From contig NZ_JAASQV010000001.1 of assembly GCF_011761945.1 (NCBI RefSeq), positions 1,922,001-1,986,000 of the forward strand: a stretch of 64,000 bases of DNA, given 5' to 3'. Within the stretch, counting starts at the first letter, position 1; each line of letters starts with the position of its first letter. A program made the translations under genes and the position numbers. The notes beneath the pieces are model-generated. The model saw only the letters and a program-made list of their open reading frames with translations. It had not been told where the DNA came from and did not search any database. Shown in pieces: positions 52,235-61,780 of this stretch. This stretch comes from Sphingomonas leidyi (GTDB lineage Bacteria > Pseudomonadota > Alphaproteobacteria > Sphingomonadales > Sphingomonadaceae).

Positions 52235-55200
52235 GCGTCGCCATTTCGGCCTGGTCGATCCGCAACCCGATTCCGGTCTGCGTCCTCTTCGCCCTTCTCA
52301 CCCTGGCCGGCATCTGGGCGTATCTCGCGCTGCCGGTCAAGCAATTGCCCGACACCTCCTTTCCGATCGTCGCCGTCAACGTGACGCAGAGCGGGGCGGC
52401 CCCGGCGGAGCTGGAAACCCAGGTCGCCCGCGCGGTCGAGAATGCGGTTGCGGGCATTCCGGGGGTGAAGCACGTCTTCTCCGCCGTCACCAATGGCCAT
52501 TCGGCCACTCTGGTCGAGTTCAGCATCGGCGAGAACCAGCAAAAGGCGATCGACGAAGTCCGCACCGCGATCGACCGCATCCGGGCGGACCTGCCGCGCG
52601 GCATCGATCCCCCGGTGGTCGAGCGGGTCGATATCGATGCCGTTCCGGTGCTGACCTATGCGGTCGCCGCTCCGATGTCCGACGTCGACCTCTCCTGGTA
52701 CATCGACGACCGTGTCGCCAAGACGCTCCAGGCGGTTCCCGGCGTCTCGTCGATCCGCCGGCTGGGCGGTGCCAATCGCGAGATCGTCGTCTCGCTGCTG
52801 CCCGACCGCCTGGCCGCCTATGGACTCACCGCCTCGCAGGTCAGCCAGGCGCTACGCACCGCGCTGGGCGACAATGCCGGCGGCAGGGTGGAACTCGGCA
52901 AGAGCGAGCAGGCGGTGCGCGTCCTCGCATCGCCGCGCAGCGCCGAAGCCCTCCGCGCAGTCGAGCTGCCGCTCGACGGCGGGCGCAGCGTGCCGCTGTC
53001 CGCCGTGGCCGAAGTGGGCGACGGCGGCATCGAACCCCGATCCTTCGCGCGGCTCGACGGGCGTCCGGTCATCGGTTTCGAGATCATGAAGACCAAGCCC
53101 GCGAGCGACATCCGTGTCGAGGATGCGGCAAATGTCGCGATCGAGCGGCTGGCGCGCGAGAGCGGCGGCGTCCGCTTCACGCGGATCGTCTCCAGCGCGG
53201 ACGAGACGCGCGCCGAATTCTCCGCGACGATCGAAGTGCTGGTCGAAGGGATGGCATTGGCGGCGCTCGTCGTCTGGCTGTTCCTGCGCACCTGGCGTTC
53301 GACGCTGATCGCGGCGGTGGCCATGCCGATCTCGCTCCTTCCCACCTTCGCGATCATGCTCGCACTGGGGTTCACGCTCAACCTGGTCTCGCTGCTGGCG
53401 CTGACGCTGGTGATCGGCATCCTCGTCGACGACGCCATCGTCGAGATCGAGAATATCGAGAAGCGGATCGAAGGCGGCGAGAGCCCCTATCGCGCATCGA
53501 TGATCGGGGCGGACCAGATCGGCCTTGCCGTCATTGCCACCACCTTCGCGATCGTCGTGGTCTTCCTGCCGGTCTCGCTGATGGGCGGCATCGTCGGCCA
53601 GTATTTCCGCGAGTTCGGCATCACGGTCGCCGTCGCGGTGCTTTTCTCGCTGCTGGTCGCCCGCTTGCTGACGCCGCTGATGTGCGCCTATCTGCTGGTG
53701 CCGGCGCGAACGCCGCACGCGCGCAAGCCGATGCCCGGCTGGTATCGCCGCATCCTCGATTGGGCGCTCGATCATCCCGGCCTGTCGATCCTGCTCGCCT
53801 TCCTGTTCTTTGCCGGCTCGCTCGGGCTGGCTTCGCTGCTGCCGACGGCTTTCATCCCCGAGAGCAATCCGAAGACCATGGTCTTCAACATGGCGGCGGC
53901 ACCGGGATCCACTCGCGCGGACCTCGACCGGGCCAGCGCCGAGGCGACGCGGATCCTGAAGGGGCATCCGGACGTCGCATCCGTCTTCACCCGCTTCGGC
54001 GGCGAGGCGATGCACAATGGTTCGCTGACCGTCGTCTTCAGGGAGGATCGCGCCGGCACCGCGGCTGGCTTCAAGCGCCGGATGGCTCCCGCGCTACGCG
54101 CCATTCGCGACGTTCGCATCACGCCGGGGGGCCAGAGCGGCACCGGCGCCGATCTCGAAGTCATTCTGGTCGGCAGCGATCCGCAGGCATTGGAGGCAGC
54201 CGCCCGGCGCATCCGGCACGAGATGCAGGGAATCGCCGGGCTGCGCAACGTGCGCGCCGCCGAGCCGCCTTCCTCCGCCGAACTGGTGATCCGGCCGCGC
54301 CTTGCCGAAGCGGCGCGTCTGGGCGTTACTGCCGAGGCCATCGCCGACACCGCGCGGGTCGCGACGATCGGCGATATCGACGCCAATCTGGCCAAGCTGC
54401 CGATCGATGGACGCAACCTGCCCGCCCGGGCGCTGCTGCCGGCCGCCGCGCGCCTGGATCTCGAGACGATCGCCGGACTGCGCGTGCCGGTCGCAGGCGG
54501 CGGCACGACCCGGCTGGACGCGGTTGCCGATATCGGCTTCGAGGCCGGCCCCGGCCGCATCGAACGCATCGACCGCGAACGCCGGGCAACGATCCAGGCG
54601 GATTTCTCCGGCCTGACCCTCGGCCAGGCGACCGATGCGGTGGCAGCGCTGCCAGGCATGAAGGCATTGCCCGCCGGCGTGCGGCAGCAGCTCTATGGCG
54701 ACAGCGAGGCGATGGCCGAACTGTTCGGCGGTTTCATCGGCGCCATGATCGCCGGCGTCGGCATGATCTTCGCGGTGCTGGTCCTGCTGTTCCGCTCCTT
54801 CTTCAAGCCGGTCACGATCCTCACCGCATTGCCGCTCGCGGTCGGCGGCGCGTTCGCGGGCCTGTTGCTGGGCGGGTTCGCGCTGTCGCTGCCGGCGATG
54901 ATCGGGTTCCTGATGCTGCTCGGCCTGGCCGCGAAGAACTCCATCCTGCTGGTGGAATATGCGATCGAGCGCGAACGGGACGGCGTGCCGCGCCGGGCCG
55001 CGCTGGTCGAGGCCTGCCACGAGCGCGCCCGGCCGATCGTGATGACGACCGTGGCGATGGCGGCGGGAATGGTGCCGACGGCCCTGGGCCTTGGCGAGGG
55101 ATCGGAGTTCCGCCAGCCCATGGCGGTCGCCGTGATCGGCGGGCTGATCACCTCCACCGCGCTGTCGCTGGTGCTGGTGCCGGTCGTATACGAGACGATC

Positions 55201-55323
55201 GACCGGCTGGAGCGCTGGCTCGCTCCCAAATTCGGCCGGCTCGTCCGGCAGCCCGATCCTCGGGAAGTGGCCGCCCTCGAGGCTGGGGAAGTCCTGCCGG
55301 CGGCGGTGCCGACCCGACCATGA
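52231..55323 (+). CDS. RND multidrug efflux transporter (HAE-1 type)
   Basis: 1030 residues from a GTG overlapping the adaptor stop. Twelve helices and two large periplasmic loops. It shows ISAWSIRNPIPVCVLFALLTLAG, DTSFPIVAVNVTQSGAAPAELE, helix-4 LTLVIGILVDDAIVEIENIEKR with the proton-relay Asp pair, and LGLAAKNSILLVEYAIERER in helix 10. Export of hydrophobic drugs, bile salts or aromatics is usual for HAE-1 pumps; the substrate is not predictable. Probably induced by the divergent two-component system. Confidence 0.94.
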   Translation: MSVAISAWSIRNPIPVCVLFALLTLAGIWAYLALPVKQLPDTSFPIVAVNVTQSGAAPAELETQVARAVENAVAGIPGVKHVFSAVTNGHSATLVEFSIGENQQKAIDEVRTAIDRIRADLPRGIDPPVVERVDIDAVPVLTYAVAAPMSDVDLSWYIDDRVAKTLQAVPGVSSIRRLGGANREIVVSLLPDRLAAYGLTASQVSQALRTALGDNAGGRVELGKSEQAVRVLASPRSAEALRAVELPLDGGRSVPLSAVAEVGDGGIEPRSFARLDGRPVIGFEIMKTKPASDIRVEDAANVAIERLARESGGVRFTRIVSSADETRAEFSATIEVLVEGMALAALVVWLFLRTWRSTLIAAVAMPISLLPTFAIMLALGFTLNLVSLLALTLVIGILVDDAIVEIENIEKRIEGGESPYRASMIGADQIGLAVIATTFAIVVVFLPVSLMGGIVGQYFREFGITVAVAVLFSLLVARLLTPLMCAYLLVPARTPHARKPMPGWYRRILDWALDHPGLSILLAFLFFAGSLGLASLLPTAFIPESNPKTMVFNMAAAPGSTRADLDRASAEATRILKGHPDVASVFTRFGGEAMHNGSLTVVFREDRAGTAAGFKRRMAPALRAIRDVRITPGGQSGTGADLEVILVGSDPQALEAAARRIRHEMQGIAGLRNVRAAEPPSSAELVIRPRLAEAARLGVTAEAIADTARVATIGDIDANLAKLPIDGRNLPARALLPAAARLDLETIAGLRVPVAGGGTTRLDAVADIGFEAGPGRIERIDRERRATIQADFSGLTLGQATDAVAALPGMKALPAGVRQQLYGDSEAMAELFGGFIGAMIAGVGMIFAVLVLLFRSFFKPVTILTALPLAVGGAFAGLLLGGFALSLPAMIGFLMLLGLAAKNSILLVEYAIERERDGVPRRAALVEACHERARPIVMTTVAMAAGMVPTALGLGEGSEFRQPMAVAVIGGLITSTALSLVLVPVVYETIDRLERWLAPKFGRLVRQPDPREVAALEAGEVLPAAVPTRP

Positions 55324-55403
55324 CAACGGCATCGGCCCGCTCGACGGAACCACCATGTGCAGCGGGCGCGACATTCTTCATGTCCTGACGATAGGGGGCG
55401 AAA

Positions 55404-56645
55404 TTGCGACTGCTTGTTCTGGGTGCCGGCGAAGTCGGCCGGGCCTTCGCCAGGGCCGTGAGGCTCTTCCACAGCTTCTCCGACGTCACCATCGCGGACC
55501 TGTCGGAAGACGCGGCCGCGCGGGCGGCCTCGCTGTGCGGTGCGCGCAGCATGAAGGTCGACATCGAGGATGCGGCCGCGCTGGGCGCGATACTGCGCCA
55601 GCACGACATCGTGGTATCGACCGTCGGCCCGGCGAGTCGCTTCGCGGTGCCGCTGCTCCGCCAGGTCATCGCGGCCGGTTGCCACTTCGTCGACGTGACC
55701 GACGATCCCCTGCCCACGCTCGACATGCTGGCGCTCGACGCAGCGGCCAGCGCGGCCGGCATCACTGCCATCATCGGCTGCGGCGCCAGCCCCGGCATCG
55801 CCAACCTGCTGGCCGTGCACGCAACTTCCCAGCTCGATCGGGTCGACCGCCTGATCACCATCTGGGGCAGCCGTGGCGACGAGAAGGAAAGTCCGGGCAA
55901 TGGCGTGACCGCGGCGCTGCGGCACTGGGTCGAACAGATCAGCATGCCGATCCCGGTCTGGCGCAATGGCGGAATCGTCAGCGCCCGACCGCTCGAACGG
56001 GTCGAGGTGAACTATCCGGGAATTGGCCGCGTCTCCACGCGTCTCGTCGGCCATCCGGAGGCGATCACGCTGCCGCGAAAATATCCATCGCTGCAGGAAT
56101 GCCTCAATGTCATGGATTTCTCGGGCTATGTGAACGCCGCGCTGGCAAGGGCCGCTCGCGGCATCCGCACCAGGGGCCTGACCATCGACGAAGCCGCCGC
56201 CCGGCTTGCCGCCGCGCTGGACGAACAGGGCGGCCGCTTCCGGCCGAGGGATGCGACGTCCTATATCTACCATGGCATCGCGGATGTCGTTCGAGGCAAG
56301 AAATGGCTTCCACCTCTCAGCGCGGTGGCGGAAGGCTGGCAGGGACGAAGGCAGATGGTCGTCGGCGCGGCATTGAACGGCGTCATCCCCGGCGGAACGG
56401 GCTTCCTGACGGCGCTGCCGGCGGTGATCGTGGCGGACATGATCGTCGGGAGAACGATCAAGCGATCCGGCGTCGCAACGCCCGAGCAACTGGTCGATCC
56501 CGAAGCCTTCTTCTTCGCAATCTGGCCATTTCTCATCGACGGCCAGGGCGCACCGCTGTCGACCGACGAACCCGCGATAGCCGTGACGACCGCAACGACA
56601 TCTTCCCCGATCCGCCGATCCCGCATCGCCAATGCCCGAGAGTGA
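55404..56645 (+). CDS. Saccharopine-dehydrogenase-like NAD(P)-binding protein, function unknown
   Basis: 413 residues from a TTG (AGGGGGCG upstream). N-terminal Rossmann fold RLLVLGAGEVGRAFARAV, VTIADLSEDAA and VVSTVGPASRFAVPLLRQVIAAGCHFVDVTDD, then IIGCGASPGIANLLAVHA, as in saccharopine reductase/carboxynorspermidine-type dehydrogenases. The C-terminal half is less conserved. It stands alone between the efflux operon (80 bases upstream) and the convergent second cutC. Lysine, polyamine or opine-like metabolism are possibilities; I could not choose. Confidence 0.75.
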   Translation: MRLLVLGAGEVGRAFARAVRLFHSFSDVTIADLSEDAAARAASLCGARSMKVDIEDAAALGAILRQHDIVVSTVGPASRFAVPLLRQVIAAGCHFVDVTDDPLPTLDMLALDAAASAAGITAIIGCGASPGIANLLAVHATSQLDRVDRLITIWGSRGDEKESPGNGVTAALRHWVEQISMPIPVWRNGGIVSARPLERVEVNYPGIGRVSTRLVGHPEAITLPRKYPSLQECLNVMDFSGYVNAALARAARGIRTRGLTIDEAAARLAAALDEQGGRFRPRDATSYIYHGIADVVRGKKWLPPLSAVAEGWQGRRQMVVGAALNGVIPGGTGFLTALPAVIVADMIVGRTIKRSGVATPEQLVDPEAFFFAIWPFLIDGQGAPLSTDEPAIAVTTATTSSPIRRSRIANARE

Positions 56646-56686
56646 CCGGCGCGAGACCGTCGCACCGCGATCTTCGGGGACGCGTC

Positions 56687-57448
56687 CTAGCGCAGGCCGT
56701 CAAGCTCCGCGGTTCGCCTGCTGCGTTTCCACTGCGCGATCGCCTCGCGCAGCGCGCGTACCCGTCCGGCGTCGGTCCGGTTCCGCGGTCCGCGCGCGAA
56801 GCCGAAGCCCAGGGCATCGGGATGCGGCGCCGGCCCGGGGCAACTCGCCGATGCATGGACTTCCCGGACGCCCGTATGCTCGAGCAACCAGGCGACATTG
56901 TCCGAAGTGATCCCGGATCCGGCGATGATGGATAGATGCTCTCCGGCCGCCTCGACCATCGCGGCAAGCGTCGCTGCACCGTCGATCGCCCGGGGCGCGC
57001 CACCTGAGCTCAGGATCTTGTCGTAGCCGAGTGCGGCGACGCGCCGCACGGCCTCGACCGGGTCCGCGACGAGATCGATCGCGCGGTGCAGCACGATCCG
57101 GACATCGCGCGCGGCTTCGCGAAAGCGTGCCAGCGCATCATAGTCGAGCCCGCCCTGCGGCCGCGTAGCGCCGAGGACCACCCCGGCGATGCCGCACCAC
57201 GCGCCCAGGCGGATCTCCTCCCGCATCAATGCGATCGCCGCGCCATCGAGCACGAAATCCCCACTGACCGGCCGGATCATCATGTGCACGGGGCACCCCG
57301 TCGCGACCGCCCGCTCGACGAGCGCCGCGGACGGCGTCAGGCCACCCAGTTCGAGGCTCGCGCAGAGTTCGAGGCGATCGGCCCCGCCGGCCACCGCGGC
57401 ATCGATGCCGGACACATCGTCGACGCAGATTTCCAGCAGCATATTCAT
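56687..57448 (-). CDS. cutC: CutC-family TIM-barrel protein (copy 2, in the fucosidase operon)
   Basis: 253 residues from ATG 57448; the open frame upstream is shadow of the fucosidase. NMLLEICVDDVSGIDAAVAGGADRLELCASLELGGLTPSAA, CPVHMMIRPVSGDFVLDG, VLHRAIDLVADP, GYDKILSSGGAPRAIDG and VHASASCPGPAPH parallel copy 1 at 43898 throughout, so the two are clear paralogues 13 kb apart. Last gene of the GH3-GH125-GH92-GH29-CutC operon, 43 bases after GH29. Repeated association with N-glycan enzymes argues against a copper-specific role. Confidence 0.92.
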   Translation of the reverse strand: MNMLLEICVDDVSGIDAAVAGGADRLELCASLELGGLTPSAALVERAVATGCPVHMMIRPVSGDFVLDGAAIALMREEIRLGAWCGIAGVVLGATRPQGGLDYDALARFREAARDVRIVLHRAIDLVADPVEAVRRVAALGYDKILSSGGAPRAIDGAATLAAMVEAAGEHLSIIAGSGITSDNVAWLLEHTGVREVHASASCPGPAPHPDALGFGFARGPRNRTDAGRVRALREAIAQWKRSRRTAELDGLR

Positions 57449-57491
57449 GGACGGCCCCGACGCCGAGGGGGCGCACCCGCCAACGCGACCA

Positions 57492-59405
57492 TCATCGCCT
57501 GCCGAACGCTCCGATATCCGCGATCGCCAGTTCGCGGGCCGGCACCGCCACCGCCTCGAAGACGAGACGAAGGAAGCGCGCGGGCCTGCCGCTCGAAAGC
57601 GCGATCCGCTGGGTTGCCAGCGCATAGGCGATGTTGGAGAATTCACCCTCGCCTCCCGCCTCCCAGGTTCGACCATCGAGACTGGTATCGACCCGATAGC
57701 CCCGGGGCGGCGCGGCATCGGCACTCGGCTCGCGGGCGGGCGTCAGCGTGAACCCGGCAAGCGGCTGCACCGCGCCCAGATCGATGACGATTTCGGCCGG
57801 GCGGCCCGGCGTCGGCGCGGGAACCGTCCAGAGCGAGCTCGCATCGTCGTCCAGCAGGCGCCGGGGATCGCCGCCGGCGCTTGCCCGGACGATCGTCCAG
57901 CGCGCGCGCGACAGGATCGACGGATCGCTCGGCGCGATGGCCGCGAGCCGTGCGGGCGCGACCTGGCGGAAGAGCGCGACTTCGCTGATCGCCGGACAGA
58001 CCGGGGCATCGAGGATGCGCAGCCGGATGCGGCGCGCCGCGATCGGTTCGGAAAGCCGGATCAGGCGCTGCGCTCCGATGCAACTGTGGCTCGCCAGCGT
58101 CTGCCAGCGCCCCCCGATCTCGGCATCGACCGCGAAGCTGGTCACGCGGACGCCGAGCGGCAGATATTCGCGCAGCCGGATGAGGTCGAACACGGTGCCG
58201 GGCGCGAGATCCAGCGTGAGGACCGGAGTCCGCACCGCGTCCGGCGTCGACCAATAGCTGTTCCGATCGCCATCGAGCACCTTGCCGGCGCCGAAGGCCG
58301 CACCCCGCTCGTCGCTGGCATGCGCGACCGCCCCCTTGGCCAAATCGCGTGCGAAGGTGGCGCGCATGGCGTTACCAAAGGCGCGCAGCGACGCCAGGTC
58401 GGCGGCGGGGATCCGTCCGCTCCGGTCGGGCGGGATGTTGAGGTTGAGGTTGGTCCCGCGGCCGACGGACTCGTCATAGAGGCGGATCAGTCGCTCCGGA
58501 TCCTTGACCTTGCCATCCTCGTCCGCATGATAGAACCAGCCCGGCCGTATCGAGACATCGGTCTCCGCCGGCCACCAGAGCGGCGCGCCCCGGACGCCGG
58601 AATTCCCCTCCGACTGCACATAGGGATGATCGGGCATGGTCGGCCAGCACGGATCGCCGGCGACTCCCTTCTCATTGCCCACCCAGCGCACATCCGCGCC
58701 CAGGGGATCGAAGGTGCAGGCCATGGGCTGATACCGGTGCACCAGCGCGACGATCGAGAGCCAGTTGTAATAGGCGGGCGCATCGATCTTCCGGGCCTCG
58801 CGCGCGCCGCCATAATAGCCGTCCCCGCCATTCGCCCCGTCGAACCAGAATTCGAAGAGCTCGCCATAGCGCGTGCACAGCTCGACCACCTGCTTGCGGA
58901 AATAGTCGATATAGGCCGGACGGCCATATTCGGCATGGTTCCGGTCCCATGGCGAGAGATAGATGCCGAATTTCAGCCCTGCCCGCCGAACCGCGCCTGC
59001 AAGCTCGCCGACGATATCGCCCCTGCCGCCCTTGTACGGCGCGTTGCGGATGCAATGCTCGGTCAGCATCGTCGGCCACAGGCAGAAGCCGTCATGGTGC
59101 TTCGCCGTCAGGATCAGGCCGCGCATCCCCGCCGCCTTCGCCGCCGCGGCGATCTGATCCGGATCGAAGCCCGACGGATCGAACAGGCGCGGGCTCTCGT
59201 CGCCATAGCCCCATTCCTTGTCGGTGAAGGTGTTGATCGAGAAATGGACGAATCCGAACATCTCATGGGCGTGCCAGGCGAGCTGTCGCGGCGACGGCGT
59301 CGCGCCCCAGGGCGCGGGCGGTGCGACCCGGCCCCGCGCCCCGACCGGCACCGCCGCCATCAGCAATCCCATGCCCGCAAGACCGCGGCGGGTGAGGTCG
59401 GTCAT
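57492..59405 (-). CDS. GH29 alpha-L-fucosidase with C-terminal discoidin-like domains
   Basis: 637 residues with a Tat leader (LTRRGLAGMGLLMAAVPVGARG). The GH29 barrel reads WHAHEMFGFVHFSINTFTDKEWGYG, GLILTAKHHDGFCLWPT, GLKFGIYLSPWDRNHAEYG and FEFWFDGANGG (nucleophile Asp189), then GRGTNLNLNIPPDRSGRI. From about 370 onward come two F5/8-type C-like regions. The WAFGF-type N-terminus and the lack of a second clear GH29-A signature point to the linkage-restricted GH29-B-like group, with moderate certainty. It would remove core or antennal fucose from N-glycans; core fucose blocks many ENGases and glycosylasparaginase. 59 bases after GH92. Confidence 0.92.
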   Translation of the reverse strand: MTDLTRRGLAGMGLLMAAVPVGARGRVAPPAPWGATPSPRQLAWHAHEMFGFVHFSINTFTDKEWGYGDESPRLFDPSGFDPDQIAAAAKAAGMRGLILTAKHHDGFCLWPTMLTEHCIRNAPYKGGRGDIVGELAGAVRRAGLKFGIYLSPWDRNHAEYGRPAYIDYFRKQVVELCTRYGELFEFWFDGANGGDGYYGGAREARKIDAPAYYNWLSIVALVHRYQPMACTFDPLGADVRWVGNEKGVAGDPCWPTMPDHPYVQSEGNSGVRGAPLWWPAETDVSIRPGWFYHADEDGKVKDPERLIRLYDESVGRGTNLNLNIPPDRSGRIPAADLASLRAFGNAMRATFARDLAKGAVAHASDERGAAFGAGKVLDGDRNSYWSTPDAVRTPVLTLDLAPGTVFDLIRLREYLPLGVRVTSFAVDAEIGGRWQTLASHSCIGAQRLIRLSEPIAARRIRLRILDAPVCPAISEVALFRQVAPARLAAIAPSDPSILSRARWTIVRASAGGDPRRLLDDDASSLWTVPAPTPGRPAEIVIDLGAVQPLAGFTLTPAREPSADAAPPRGYRVDTSLDGRTWEAGGEGEFSNIAYALATQRIALSSGRPARFLRLVFEAVAVPARELAIADIGAFGRR

Positions 59406-59464
59406 CTGTCAGGGCCCTTTCGAGAATGGCGCATGCGAGTGCGCGACCAAGCCGGCATCCGGGC

Positions 59465-61780
59465 TCATGCCGGGAACTTGCCGCCGGACGGCGGGCGATC
59501 CTTTGGCGCGCGCCCGAACGCGGGATTGGGCTTCGCGCTCATCGTGAAGCGCAGCGTTCCGCCCCGGACGAGATCGGCATGCGAAATCCAGCTCTTCGAC
59601 CAGGGACGGCCGTTCCAGCTGACGGCGTGCACATAGGGCGTCGCCGCCGAGTTGCCGGGCGCCTCGATGGTGAGCGTGCGGCCCTGGGCCAGGGCGATGC
59701 TGGCGCGCGCGAAGAGTGGCGAGCCGAAGACATAGACCGCCTCGACAGGGTCCACGGGATAGAATCCCAGCGCCGAGAATATGAACCAGGCGCTCATCTG
59801 GCCGCAATCGTCATTGCCGATAATGCCCTTCGGCGCGTTCTGGTACATTTCGGTGCAAAGCCGGCGAACCATTGCCTGCGTCTTCCAGGGCGCGCCCGTG
59901 AACGCATAGAGATAGGGCGCATGCTGGTCCGGCTCGTTGCCATGGGCGTATTGCCCCACCAGCCCCGCAATGTCGGGCGGCGCATTCGCCGGCAGGGTCG
60001 ACGGTGCGTCGAACAGCGCATCGAGCTTCGCTTCGAAGGCGGCATCGCCCCCCATGTGCGCGATCAGCCCATAGACGTCGTGCTGGTTGAGGAACGTCGC
60101 CTGCCAGCCATTCGCCTCGGTATAGTCGCGCCACCAGGGCTTGGGCATGTGCCCGAGCTGGATCGGATCATAGGGCTGCCACCAGCTGCCATCGTCGAAC
60201 CGCGGACGAGCGAAGCCGATCTTGCCGTCGATCACGTTGCGCCAGTTCCCGGAGCGTCTGCGCAGCCGCTCCGCATCCTCCCCCGCCCCCACCGCGCGCG
60301 CGAGATGCGAGGACGCCCAATCGTCATAGGCATATTCCTGGGTCCGGCTCACGCTCTCGAAGACCTTGTCCGCCGGCACATATCCCTTGGCATCGTACAG
60401 GTCGCGGCCGAGGCTGTTGTCCTTGTCGGGCGCGGAGAAGTCGAAGCTGCGACGCCGGATCGCCGGCCATGCCGCGGCATAATCGGCGGAAATGCCCTTG
60501 GCCTGTGCCTCGGCGAGAGGCACCACGCCGTGCCAGCCGATCATGGTGCCGGTCTCCTTGCCCTGGAGCGGCCAGACGAGCGGGCCGAAGGGCGACTGCG
60601 CCGTCTGGCGGATTAGATCGTCGACGAAGTGCTTGCTCCGCTCCGGCGCGACAAGCGTGAGCAGCGGCAGCTGCGCGCGATAGACGTCCCAGAGCGAATA
60701 GCTGCTATAGGCAGCGGCATCGGCCGGCACTTGCTGGATCTTCCCGTCGAGCCCCGGATAGCGGCCATCGACGTCGGAAAGCAGCGTGGGCGCCAGCAGC
60801 GCGTGATAGAAGGCGGAAGCCATGACCACGCGCTGGTCCGGCGTGCCGCCCTCGACCGCGATCCCGCCCAGAGCCGCATTCCACCGCGCCGCCGCCGCGT
60901 TCCGCACCCGATCGAAATTCCAGTGCGTCGCGTGCGGCGCCAGGTTCGCCCGGGCCCCGGCGACGTCCACCGCCGAGATCCCGCAGCGGATCAGGATCGG
61001 CGCCGCGCCGGCATCGTCATAGAACAGCGCCGCCTTGACGCGCTTGCCGGCGACACGCTCGGCGCCGGCCGGCTGCTCGGCATCCTCGTCGCCATAGAAT
61101 GCGATGCGATCGGGCTTGCGGGAGAATTGCATGGCGAAGAAGATCCGCCGCCCCTTGGCCCAGCGGAACACGCGGCGGCCGCCGGTAAGCGTGCCGTCGG
61201 CATCGAGGGCGAGATGCGCGTCGTCGACGAGCCACCCCTGGTCCGACTTGTCGCGAATCATATGCGACAGGTCGATCAGGATATGGCCGGGGCCCTTGGG
61301 GAAGCTGTGGCGATGCCAGCCGGTGCGCTCGGTGACGGTGAGCTCCGCCTGCACGCCGCTCTCGAGCGTCACCCGGTAATAGCCCGGCTCGGCATGCTCG
61401 GCGGAGAAGCGCTGGCGATAGCCGGCATCCGGATCGGCGAGCGGGCCCGGCAACAGATGCAGCGGCCCCCGGGTCGGCACCACGAGCACGTCGAGCATGT
61501 CGCCGATGCCGGTGCCCGACAAATGCGTGTGGCTGAAGCCCATGATCGAGGTGTCGCTGCGATGATAGCCCGAGCAGGTATCCCAACGCTCGACATCGGT
61601 GTCCGGCGAAAGCTGAACCATGCCGAACGGCAGCGTGGCGCCGGGATAGGTATGGCCATCGCCGCCGGTGCCGATGAAGAGGTTGGGCGTTGCCGGCGCG
61701 ATCGCCGGGGCGGGCGGCAAGGCCGCGGCAACGGTCCCCAGGGCAGTGCCGGCGAAAAGCTGGCGGCGCGACAGGTTCAT
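59465..61780 (-). CDS. GH92 alpha-mannosidase (copy 3)
   Basis: 771 residues from ATG 61780, overlapping the GH125 stop (ATGA). A Tat leader (LSRRQLFAGTALGTVAAALPPAPAIA) precedes FIGTGGDGHTYPGATLPFGMVQLSPDT, SHTHLSGTGIGD, YSLWDVYRAQLPLL, GQYAHGNEPDQHAPYLYAF (Glu kept at the general-acid position) and GNDDCGQMSAWFIFSALGFYP. Standard GH92 length with no extra C-terminal modules, unlike copy 1. Predicted Ca-dependent exo-alpha-mannosidase; the linkage (1,2, 1,3 or 1,4) is unknown. Confidence 0.94.
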   Translation of the reverse strand: MNLSRRQLFAGTALGTVAAALPPAPAIAPATPNLFIGTGGDGHTYPGATLPFGMVQLSPDTDVERWDTCSGYHRSDTSIMGFSHTHLSGTGIGDMLDVLVVPTRGPLHLLPGPLADPDAGYRQRFSAEHAEPGYYRVTLESGVQAELTVTERTGWHRHSFPKGPGHILIDLSHMIRDKSDQGWLVDDAHLALDADGTLTGGRRVFRWAKGRRIFFAMQFSRKPDRIAFYGDEDAEQPAGAERVAGKRVKAALFYDDAGAAPILIRCGISAVDVAGARANLAPHATHWNFDRVRNAAAARWNAALGGIAVEGGTPDQRVVMASAFYHALLAPTLLSDVDGRYPGLDGKIQQVPADAAAYSSYSLWDVYRAQLPLLTLVAPERSKHFVDDLIRQTAQSPFGPLVWPLQGKETGTMIGWHGVVPLAEAQAKGISADYAAAWPAIRRRSFDFSAPDKDNSLGRDLYDAKGYVPADKVFESVSRTQEYAYDDWASSHLARAVGAGEDAERLRRRSGNWRNVIDGKIGFARPRFDDGSWWQPYDPIQLGHMPKPWWRDYTEANGWQATFLNQHDVYGLIAHMGGDAAFEAKLDALFDAPSTLPANAPPDIAGLVGQYAHGNEPDQHAPYLYAFTGAPWKTQAMVRRLCTEMYQNAPKGIIGNDDCGQMSAWFIFSALGFYPVDPVEAVYVFGSPLFARASIALAQGRTLTIEAPGNSAATPYVHAVSWNGRPWSKSWISHADLVRGGTLRFTMSAKPNPAFGRAPKDRPPSGGKFPA

